Shown: positions 9,371 to 17,007 of the stretch, one piece after another
Layout: each line of letters opens with the position of its first letter
Position numbering within the stretch: the first letter of the stretch is position 1
Source: Williamsia sp. CHRR-6
GTDB lineage: Bacteria; Actinomycetota; Actinomycetes; Mycobacteriales; Mycobacteriaceae
Length of the DNA stretch: 64,000 nucleotides
Assembly (NCBI RefSeq): GCF_018474015.1
Contig: NZ_JAHCSG010000001.1
Location: forward strand, 1,054,001-1,118,000
Direction: 5' to 3'
Made by a program: the position numbers and the translations under genes
The notes under the pieces: generated by a model
Database searches by the model: none
Seen by the model: the letters and a program-made list of their open reading frames with translations, nothing else
What the model was told of the DNA's origin: nothing

Positions 9371-10030
9371 ATGAATCAACCTTGGGTGCTGCCGACCATC
9401 CTGTCGCAGCCGCGAGAAGCCGAGGCCGCGCAGTTGCTTCGTCAGTACTTCGCCGCACCCGCGGGACAACCAGCCTTCTCGGGCTCACGGTTCGAGCGAT
9501 TCGCTGGTGGAGGCGACCGCGAGCAGGTGGCGAATGTCGTCACTGCCGACGACGTCATCGCCGTATCGATGTTGAGTGTTCACGTTCCGGGCGGTTCTGC
9601 TCTTCGATTGCTCGGAGACGTCGAAAAGGCAGTATCGGAGGACATTTCGCGGCTGCTTGCTCTGTTGCCCACTGATCTCGAGCTCGCCGACGCATCCGAC
9701 GACCAGCTGGCTCCAGCCGACGAACTGTGGACCGTTCTCCGGCGACAGGGAAAATTGGGACCCACAACCACCAGCAAGCTACTCGCGCGTAAGCGTCCGC
9801 AACTTCTACCAGTCATGGACAGTGTCGTGCTCAACGCCGTGGGACATCGACGGAGCACGAAGACCAACTTCTACCGCAGCCTCCGTGACAGCCTGAAAGC
9901 CGACGATTCTGTACTGCTGAAACGCCTACATAGGTTGCGGACCGAATCAGGTGTCGGCCCCGACATCAGTGACATCAGGATCTTCGACGTGGTCGTCTGG
10001 ATGGACGGGACACGGCACCGCCGCGAATGA
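9371..10030 (+). CDS. DUF6308 family protein
   Basis: A 219-residue protein starting at ATG 9371, preceded by GGAAGGA. It matches the pattern I know for DUF6308: an early 'FSGSRFERFAGGGD', a 'ITADDVIAV-MLSV'-like segment, and a central 'TTTSKLLARKRPQLLPVMD' resembling a helix-hairpin-helix DNA-glycosylase-like stretch. The function of the family is not established. It lies divergently from the AddB/AddA-like chimera with a 94-base gap, which probably holds both promoters. A longer in-frame opening upstream (from 8858) overlaps the neighbouring gene antisense and is rejected as the start. Confidence 0.7.
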   Translation: MNQPWVLPTILSQPREAEAAQLLRQYFAAPAGQPAFSGSRFERFAGGGDREQVANVVTADDVIAVSMLSVHVPGGSALRLLGDVEKAVSEDISRLLALLPTDLELADASDDQLAPADELWTVLRRQGKLGPTTTSKLLARKRPQLLPVMDSVVLNAVGHRRSTKTNFYRSLRDSLKADDSVLLKRLHRLRTESGVGPDISDIRIFDVVVWMDGTRHRRE

Positions 10031-10175
10031 CGGATTGCGGGCTCCCCCAGGGAACTTGCTCTGTACTGCCACGGATGGCATGGAAAGTCGTGCCATGTCG
10101 TAGCCGCCGGGTAGCCTCCCACAATGCTAGCTCACTTCGCAAAAGTGATTCGCGGCAAGCTCAAAAGGAGCGCTC

Positions 10176-11104
10176 ATGACCGTCCTTTATCGCGCGGTAC
10201 GGTCGGATTCGGCAACTACAGATCCAGTGTCGACCGCTGTTCGGTTCGCGGGCCTCGCTGCATCATGGGTCCTTGAGTGGCCCGACTCACCACCGCTGGT
10301 CGACGGAGCTACAGAACTAGCGGTATCTCAGGGTAGGACGCGAACAATCCAGTCACGCCGCTTTGGTGACACTGGGTTCGAAGTTGTCGTTCAGGACCGG
10401 AAGTCAGGAGAAGCGACCGACTGGACGACGGTGATCACGGTCGTGACGAAGAACGATGCGATTCACTGCCTGATCGAGACGCGAATGGAATCCGCGGACC
10501 TCACGCAGCGCGTTTCGGTCGAGCGCCCAAGGATCGTCCACCAATGCTTAACGTGGCGGCGAAACCCTCTCTCGGAGCCAGCTTACTCTTGACTGAACCG
10601 CAACCGATACCCACCAGCGGCGTCGAGATCCTTACTTCCATTCTGGCTAACCCAAGCCGCACTGTCCCCGTTATTGCATGCTCGGAACCAGGAGGCGCAC
10701 ACGACAACAGCTGGCTAGCGTCGCAGATCGCCGCCCGTGTAGAGGGGATTGCGGTAGTTGTAACGCTCGATGAGGCCGCGGTAACTGCTTTCAAGGGAAC
10801 GCTCGGCGATCTTGCAATTTGGGGCGGAGGCATAAGAGTCTACGTACCCGTCCCGGTGTCAACGGGATCAGAGGGTTGGCGCCACAGGTACTACCTTCAA
10901 GACCGCATCCAGTCTGCGCGCTACGCCACTGTGGACCGGATCATAGATTCGGTCGCCCAACTCCCAGCACGCCGACGAGTGCCCAATGCCTTTGAGATGT
11001 TCAATGATCCGTCGGAGGCCGCTGCGGTGCTTGAACTTGTCAGGTGGATTGACCAGGAAGTGGAAGATTCCCTGAGCTCTATTCAGCTTGACCGATTCAT
11101 GTAG
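10176..11104 (+). pseudogene. Hypothetical gene split by a frameshift
   Basis: Two overlapping frames look like halves of one protein. The first (10176-10592) starts at an ATG with AAAGGAG and reads well to 'ERPRIVHQ'; it then loses sense. The second (open around 10535-11104) continues naturally with 'LNVAAKPSLGASLLLTEP', 'TVPVIACSEPGG' and 'WRHRYYLQDRIQSARYATVDR'. The joined product would have about 309 residues. The switch lies at roughly 10535-10560. The second frame has its own ATG at 10544, so two separate overlapping genes cannot be excluded. I do not recognise the family. It precedes the SNF2 gene on the same strand and may belong to the defence locus. Confidence 0.5.
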
Positions 11105-11267
11105 CTGAGACTCACTCTCGTATTTCGCCCCACCTACGGTTCACTACGCCTTAGATATCGAACGTTGATGCGAGAGGAACAACCTGCGGCGAACTTGGCC
11201 ATGCTTGCATGTGATCGGGATACAGTCTGGTTCAGCCCCGGCACCGACGCACACCAGAAAGTGGAAC

Positions 11268-14117
11268 GTGACTTCGATAGACGACTCAGCCCCCGCCTCA
11301 GGCTCAGTGTTGCTCATTCGCGATGAGGAATGGCTGGTCACCCGCGCCGAACGGGCGAGTGACGGCGAGTGGTTCGTCACCGCTCAGGGCGTGTCCGAAC
11401 TCGTCCGCGACACGTCCGCGACGTTCTCGACGGCGTTGGATGAGATTCAACTACTCGATCCCGCCGAGGCGCAGGTGGTGGGCGATGATTCGCCCGGGCA
11501 CCGGCGATCACGGCTCTGGCTCGAGGCGATGGCCCGCAAGACGGCGGTGCCCATCACGGATCCGACCCTGACCGTGGCCACCCGCGGTCTGGCGGACAGC
11601 CTGCCGTATCAGCTTGCCGCCGTGCGCAAGGCGCTGGCGCCCGACAACCTGCGCCCTCGCATCCTGCTCGCCGACGCCGTCGGGCTGGGCAAGACTCTCG
11701 AGATCGGGATGATCCTGGCCGAGTTGGTTCGTCGCGGCCGCGGCGAGCGCATTCTGATAGTCACCCCGCCTCACGTCCTCGAGCAGATGCAGTTCGAGAT
11801 GTGGACGCGGTTCGCGTTGCCCTTCGTCCGGCTCGACTCGCTGGGGATTCAGCGGATTCGCCAGAAGCTCCCTGGAAATCGAAACCCGTTCGCCCACTTC
11901 ACCCGCGTCATCATTTCGATCCACACGCTCAAGAACGACCGCTATGTCAGCCATCTGCGCAAACAGCACTGGGACGCCGTGGTCATCGACGAAAGCCACA
12001 ACGTCACGGGCGCCTCTCTGAACAATCGCCTCGCCCGCCTGTTGTCCACTCGCACCGACGCATTGATCCTGGCCTCGGCAACTCCGCACAACGGCCGCAA
12101 GGAGTCCTTCGCCGAGTTGATCCGCATGCTCGAGCCCAGCGCCGTCACGCCCAGCGGTGACCTGGTCGAGGAGGAGGTGCGGCGCCTGGTCATCCGCCGC
12201 CACCGGCACAGCCCGGAGGTGGCCGGCTACGTGGGAGGCGATTGGGCCGAGCGGCTCCCTCCGGACAACCAGGTGATCGCGGCATCTGCCATCGAGAACG
12301 AGATCGCCCGGGAACTCGACGAGGTGTGGCTGCACCCGTCCACCGGGAAAAGTCCCTATTCGGGCCCGAGTTCGTCGCTGTTCCCATGGACGCTCGTCAA
12401 GGCCTTCCTGTCCTCTCCCGCCGCGCTGGAGGCATCGGCGTCCGAGCGGCGTAAGCGCCTGGGGACCAATCTCACCGCCGCGCAGGAGCCTGAGAAGGCG
12501 GCGCTGGTTCGGCTGGAGGAGTTGGCTCGGCGAGGCCTGGTGGAGCCGAACGCGAAATACGACGCCCTGCGCGCACACCTCACCGATATCGGGGTCGGGA
12601 AGGGCTCACCGATGCGCGCTGTGGTGTTCGCCGAGCGTGTCCCCACACTCCACTTTCTGCGAGAGAAGTTGCGCAAGGACTTCCGGTTCGCCGCCAACGA
12701 GGTGGCGGTGCTGCATGGCGGGCTGACCGATACCGATCAGCAGGAGGTGGTGGAGTCCTTCAAGATGCAGTCCTCACCGATCCGGGTGCTCGTGACGGGC
12801 GATGTGGCCTCCGAGGGAGTCAACCTACATCTGCAGTGCCACAACCTGATTCACTACGACATACCCTGGTCCCTTATCAGGATTCAGCAGCGCAACGGCC
12901 GTGTGGATCGGTACGGGCAGAAGCACCCGCCGCGCATCACCACCCTGCTCCTCGACCCCGATGTGGAGAACTCGCTCGGTGATCTGAGAGTTCTGACGCG
13001 CTTGATGGAGCGCGAGCACGAGGCACACAAGGCCCTCGGTGATTCCGCGTCGTTGATGGGTAAGCACGACGTCAAGACCGAGGAGGACGAGATCCGCAAG
13101 GTCCTCGCCGGACAGCAGAGCTTTGACGAGACAGTCAAGGAGGTCCGTCAGGTAGGCGCGGGGGACAGCTTCGACGATCTGTTCGCGCGGTTGTTGGGTG
13201 GTGCGGACGAGGGCGCCCCCGGGGTGGTGAACGATGGCCCGTCCACGGTGTACGCGAGCGAGCTCGATTTTCTCGCCGACACCCTCAACGAGGTGTTGGA
13301 GACGCCCGGGCTTCCGTGGCCGGACGGTGTGTCGTGGAAGGACGAGCCCACGCACCAGATCGCCGATCTCACGCCATCACCGGATCTGCGCAAGCGCCTC
13401 GAGGTTCTCCCGCAGTCGTACATCAGCGACCGGGGCGTTACGGAGCGGCTGCGGCTCGCAACCACGCTGAGCCGGGGGCAGGCGTCACTCGATGCTGCAC
13501 GGGGCGCCGGGGAGCACACCCTGTGGCCGGAGGCCCACTACCTCTCACCCCTGCATCCGGTTGTCGAGTGGGCTGCGGACCGTGCCCTCGCGAAGCTTGG
13601 ACGCAATCAGGTGTTTGCGGTGCACGGTCCGGTCGACGAGGTGGCGGTGCTCCTGCACGGCACGCTGAGCAACCGACGCGGCCAGGTTGTGGCGTCCTCG
13701 TTTCTGCTGACGAGGTTCGTCGGGGGCGCGCCGGACCGGCTGGCGATCAGCGAGCCGCATCCGACTCTGCGCAGGGCGCTCGAGGCCCTCGGCATTGCGA
13801 GCAACCACGTCAATTCCGGTGCTCCCGCCGACCTCGAGGACCTGACGGCCTATGTCGGGCCAGCGGTTCGCGCGGCGCGCGAGACACTCACCGCGGTGGT
13901 CGATGCCGCAGAGAAGGACACCCGTGCCCGCGTGCAGGCGTGGGCGGATCGGGTGACGAGGTGGGACGACGAGGCCGATGCGCTGGTGCAGCGAACCGAG
14001 ATCCGGGAGCGACGCTCGCTGGTGGTCGGGGAGAAAGAGATCGCCGAGTCGCTGCTGCCTGATCAGCGACTGGTTCGCCCGCTTCTTGTAGTGGTTCCGA
14101 AGGGAGACGCTCAGTGA
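11268..14117 (+). CDS. drmD: SNF2-family helicase, DrmD-like
   Basis: A 949-residue superfamily 2 ATPase. Start GTG 11268 fits the first conserved residues ('TSIDDSAPASGSVLLIRDEEWLV'-type N-terminus); an in-frame ATG at 11205 is possible. From GTG, Walker A 'DAVGLGKT' is near residue 135 and the DEXH box 'IDESHN' near 240. The C-terminal helicase domain has 'AVVFAERVPTLHFLREKL', 'LVTGDVASEGVNLH' and the arginine finger 'QQRNGRVDRYGQ' near 540. A long C-terminal region follows. The arrangement with an overlapping adenine methyltransferase gene (ATGs and stops share bases 14114-14117) is that of class 1 DISARM, where DrmD is the SNF2 protein. It would act on invading DNA with the other DISARM components; the class assignment is by context and motifs. 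Confidence 0.85.
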   Translation: MTSIDDSAPASGSVLLIRDEEWLVTRAERASDGEWFVTAQGVSELVRDTSATFSTALDEIQLLDPAEAQVVGDDSPGHRRSRLWLEAMARKTAVPITDPTLTVATRGLADSLPYQLAAVRKALAPDNLRPRILLADAVGLGKTLEIGMILAELVRRGRGERILIVTPPHVLEQMQFEMWTRFALPFVRLDSLGIQRIRQKLPGNRNPFAHFTRVIISIHTLKNDRYVSHLRKQHWDAVVIDESHNVTGASLNNRLARLLSTRTDALILASATPHNGRKESFAELIRMLEPSAVTPSGDLVEEEVRRLVIRRHRHSPEVAGYVGGDWAERLPPDNQVIAASAIENEIARELDEVWLHPSTGKSPYSGPSSSLFPWTLVKAFLSSPAALEASASERRKRLGTNLTAAQEPEKAALVRLEELARRGLVEPNAKYDALRAHLTDIGVGKGSPMRAVVFAERVPTLHFLREKLRKDFRFAANEVAVLHGGLTDTDQQEVVESFKMQSSPIRVLVTGDVASEGVNLHLQCHNLIHYDIPWSLIRIQQRNGRVDRYGQKHPPRITTLLLDPDVENSLGDLRVLTRLMEREHEAHKALGDSASLMGKHDVKTEEDEIRKVLAGQQSFDETVKEVRQVGAGDSFDDLFARLLGGADEGAPGVVNDGPSTVYASELDFLADTLNEVLETPGLPWPDGVSWKDEPTHQIADLTPSPDLRKRLEVLPQSYISDRGVTERLRLATTLSRGQASLDAARGAGEHTLWPEAHYLSPLHPVVEWAADRALAKLGRNQVFAVHGPVDEVAVLLHGTLSNRRGQVVASSFLLTRFVGGAPDRLAISEPHPTLRRALEALGIASNHVNSGAPADLEDLTAYVGPAVRAARETLTAVVDAAEKDTRARVQAWADRVTRWDDEADALVQRTEIRERRSLVVGEKEIAESLLPDQRLVRPLLVVVPKGDAQ

Positions 14118-15793
14118 GCGCGAGCGATGCAATTCTGATCGGCGAGGGCTGGATCAGCGAGCACTACTTCACCACCGACGCCACCCGCCAGTCGTTCAAG
14201 GCCCGGGTGCTCGCGCGGCGCAAGATCTGGGAGGAACAGAAGGACACCGGATCGGTCCGCTCGCGCTTCACCGCTGTGCGCGGATCGCTACTGTCCCGGC
14301 TTGCGTCGCTGGACGACAACCCCGACCTCGCCACGGAGGTCCGCAAAGACCTGGTGGATGTTCTCGGCTACACCGCACTCGGTCTGAGCACCGTGGTCGC
14401 GGGGCCGGTGACCACCGTCCGGCAGGTGAGCCTCGCCGGCGGACCCGCCGTGGCGGTGGTCGCGGCGGTCCCGGTGGGGACGGCCGACGACCTATTGGAC
14501 AAGGATGTCGCCACCCTCGTCGAGCCTTACGACGTGGACGAGTCGACGCAGATCACGGCGGTCTCGCGGCTGCTCTCTGCCCTGTTCGTCACTGACGACG
14601 CACCGGACTTCGCGCTGGTGCTGGCGGGTCGGGTCGCGCTGGTTGCCGAGCGTGAACGCTGGCCCGAGGGCCGGTACCTGGCCATCGACCTCCAACTCGT
14701 CGGCGAACGCAACGACGACAAGAAGGGCGGCGAGATCGACACGGCCCTGGCATGTCTGTCGGCCGAGTCGCTTGCACCGGACGCCGAGGGCAACATCTGG
14801 TGGCACTCGGTGCTCGAGGAGTCCATCAACCACACCGTCGGTGTATCCCAGGACCTGCGCGAGGGTGTGCGCCTGTCCATCGAGATCATCGCCAACGATG
14901 TGGTGACCCGCCGAGCCGCCCGCGGTCTGGCCCCGCTGCCGAGTGAGCAGGCACAGCCACTGGCCATCCAGTCTCTGCGCTTTCTCTACCGAATCCTGTT
15001 CCTGCTCTACGCCGAGTCGTCGCCCGAGCTGGGCGTGCTGCCCACGGGCGCATCCGAGTACGAGCAGGGCTACAGCCTGGATCGGCTGCGCGACCTCATT
15101 CAGATCCCGCTCACCTCCCCGCAGGCAGAAACCGGCTCGCACCTATACGACTCCCTGGCCGTGCTGTTCAGGCTGGTCGACCGGGGATATGCGCCCACCG
15201 AGTCCGAAGAGGACGAGGGATTGCTCGAGGCGCTCACGTTCCGGCCGCTGCGGGCCGACCTGTTCCGCCCGGCCACCACAGCCCTCATCGACGAGGTCAA
15301 GCTGGGTAACGCTGAACTTCAGCGGGTGCTCCAGCACCTGCTGCTGAGCAAGGAGAAGCGGGGCAGCGATCGCGGGTTCATCTCGTACGCCGAGCTCGGA
15401 ATCAACCAGCTCGGCGCTGTCTACGAGGGGCTGATGTCCTACACAGGACGTTTCGCCGACACCGATCTCTACGAGGTGGCGAAAGGCGGTGACGGGTCGA
15501 AGGGCTCCTGGCTGGTCCCCATCGACCGTGCAGCCGGGATAGACGACAAGGACTTCGTCCGCCACGAGGACCCCATCACCAGCGAGCGCAAGCCGGTGTT
15601 GCATACGCGCGGCTCGTTCGTGTTCCGCTTGGCCGGGCGTGAGCGCCAACAGTCTGCGTCGTACTACACGCCGGAGGTGCTGACCAAGTTCACGGTGGGC
15701 CAGGCCCTCGAAGAGCTGTTGGACCAGGACGGCGCGATCACATCGGCCGGAGAAATCCTGAACATGACGGTTCGGGCGTTGAACCGGGGCTGA
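14114..15793 (+). CDS. drmMI: DrmMI-like DNA methyltransferase, N-terminal half (OFF orientation)
   Basis: A 559-residue product, starting with GTG 14114 that overlaps the end of the SNF2 gene. It is the long N-terminal region of a large class I adenine-N6 DNA methyltransferase: near the end come 'RERQQSASYYTPEVLTKFTV' and 'GEILNMTV', the lead-in to SAM-binding motif I. Motif I itself is missing. After NMTV the frame runs into 'RALNRG' and stops. The true continuation ('MTVCEPALGSGAFAIEAVR') begins at 19925 on the other strand. The break falls exactly on a 12-base repeat. As it stands the protein lacks the catalytic domain and cannot methylate. I read this as one state of an inversion switch, not as a random frameshift. 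Confidence 0.85.
   Translation: MSASDAILIGEGWISEHYFTTDATRQSFKARVLARRKIWEEQKDTGSVRSRFTAVRGSLLSRLASLDDNPDLATEVRKDLVDVLGYTALGLSTVVAGPVTTVRQVSLAGGPAVAVVAAVPVGTADDLLDKDVATLVEPYDVDESTQITAVSRLLSALFVTDDAPDFALVLAGRVALVAERERWPEGRYLAIDLQLVGERNDDKKGGEIDTALACLSAESLAPDAEGNIWWHSVLEESINHTVGVSQDLREGVRLSIEIIANDVVTRRAARGLAPLPSEQAQPLAIQSLRFLYRILFLLYAESSPELGVLPTGASEYEQGYSLDRLRDLIQIPLTSPQAETGSHLYDSLAVLFRLVDRGYAPTESEEDEGLLEALTFRPLRADLFRPATTALIDEVKLGNAELQRVLQHLLLSKEKRGSDRGFISYAELGINQLGAVYEGLMSYTGRFADTDLYEVAKGGDGSKGSWLVPIDRAAGIDDKDFVRHEDPITSERKPVLHTRGSFVFRLAGRERQQSASYYTPEVLTKFTVGQALEELLDQDGAITSAGEILNMTVRALNRG
15754..15779 (+). repeat. Inversion site A (within methyltransferase gene)
   Basis: GAACATGACGGT at 15760-15771. 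The right side continues TCGGGCGTTGAACC, identical to site B; the left side is methyltransferase coding sequence (GEIL). The spacer ATGACG (15764-15769) is flanked on the right by GTTCG and on the left by TGAAC, an imperfect inverted pair as expected for a tyrosine recombinase core site. Sites B and C on the other strand share the 12 bases. Confidence 0.75.
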
Positions 15794-17007
15794 AGGACGA
15801 CGCCGGGAAGTGGGACCTGCGGCCCCACGCCAGCCGAATCCAGGTCATCGACCAATCCGCCCTCAGTATCTGGCACGCGATCCTCGAATCCGACGCAGTA
15901 CCCGTCGGGCAGTCCCGCATGGTCTACACGGTCAACCGCTCCACCGCCGCAGTGCTCGACAAACTTGCTGCAGCGCCTCGGATCGGCGATCTGGGGTTGT
16001 TCTTCTCACCCGGCTGGCACGAGAAGAATGACCGGACTGAGGGCTACTTCGATGCAGAATGGGGTGTTCCTGAATCGTGGGATTCGGCTATAATTCAGGG
16101 GCCACATTTACACGTCGCGAATCCGCTCTACAAGCAGCCGAACCCGACGATGCTGAACAACAAGGATTGGACGAGCATCGACCTGGAGGCACTCGCCATC
16201 GATGCGATACCTGCCACTCAGTACAGACCGACGGGCAACAGTTCCGACTACGATGAGGCCTATACACGATGGTCCGTGACTGAGGGTTCGGTACCTGCGC
16301 GCCACTACTTTCGGATCGCGTGGCGGGCTATGGCGGCCAACACCGGCGAACGCACTTTGATCCCCGCGATCATTCCGCCGGGTACGGCGCACCCTCATAC
16401 AGTATCTGCCGTTGGCGGGCCGAATATTCCCCTCAAGCGCATCGTCGAGGCAGCGGGATTCATGACATCGATCATTGCCGATTTCGTGATCCGGGCGGTG
16501 CCAAAGTCGGGCATCCTCATGTCCTCAATAGACAAACTACCGATGGTGCCTGATGGGCCGTATTCTGAAGCAATCGTCGAACGTGTCCTCCGGCTCACCT
16601 GTTTGACCGCTGCATGGGCCCCCATGTGGGAGACAGTGACAAAGACTGAATGGCAGCCTACTGTCGCATGGCGCATCGCCCGTGACCGCCGCCTCGGCTT
16701 GGTGGAAATCGACGCCCTTGTTGCACGCGCACTACGCATCGGAATTGACGACCTTATCGGCATTTATCGATCACAATTCCCGGTTCTGAGAGGCTACGAT
16801 TTCGACGAGTACCTATTCGACGCGAACGGCCGACTTGTCCCACTCTCTATTCGACAATCGTGGAAACGAGATCCCTCAGCGGTGTCAACTCCTGCCGGTC
16901 GAACGTTCAAGCATCCCGGCTCCGGTCGCACGTACACCTACGAAACTCCCTTCGTCCATCTGGACAGGGAGGCTGACATGCGGAAGGCTTACAACGATTT
17001 TGGATAG
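15772..17007 (+). CDS. Silent target-recognition cassette 1 of the methyltransferase
   Basis: An open frame continuous from site A (from about 15763) to 17007; its first ATG is at 15919 (362 codons). The product 'MVYTVNRSTAAVLDKLAAAP' and onward is the C-terminal target-recognition part of the methyltransferase, homologous along its length to the end of the minus-strand gene: shared 'FDAEWGVPESWDS', 'KQPNPTM-NNKDWT', 'ANTGERTLIPA-IPPGTAH' and 'FPVLRGYD-DEYL'. Between these blocks the sequences differ strongly, as expected for domains reading different DNA sites. It has no start or catalytic domain of its own and is out of frame with the upstream half, so it is a silent cassette. It converges with the minus-strand copy, overlapping by 19 bases. 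Confidence 0.75.
   Translation, partial: SGVEPGLKDDAGKWDLRPHASRIQVIDQSALSIWHAILESDAVPVGQSRMVYTVNRSTAAVLDKLAAAPRIGDLGLFFSPGWHEKNDRTEGYFDAEWGVPESWDSAIIQGPHLHVANPLYKQPNPTMLNNKDWTSIDLEALAIDAIPATQYRPTGNSSDYDEAYTRWSVTEGSVPARHYFRIAWRAMAANTGERTLIPAIIPPGTAHPHTVSAVGGPNIPLKRIVEAAGFMTSIIADFVIRAVPKSGILMSSIDKLPMVPDGPYSEAIVERVLRLTCLTAAWAPMWETVTKTEWQPTVAWRIARDRRLGLVEIDALVARALRIGIDDLIGIYRSQFPVLRGYDFDEYLFDANGRLVPLSIRQSWKRDPSAVSTPAGRTFKHPGSGRTYTYETPFVHLDREADMRKAYNDFG

Noticed and set aside
15764-15793. Methyltransferase truncation as a simple frameshift
   Set aside because: No local indel restores motif I; the continuation is found on the opposite strand 4 kb away, joined at an exact repeat.
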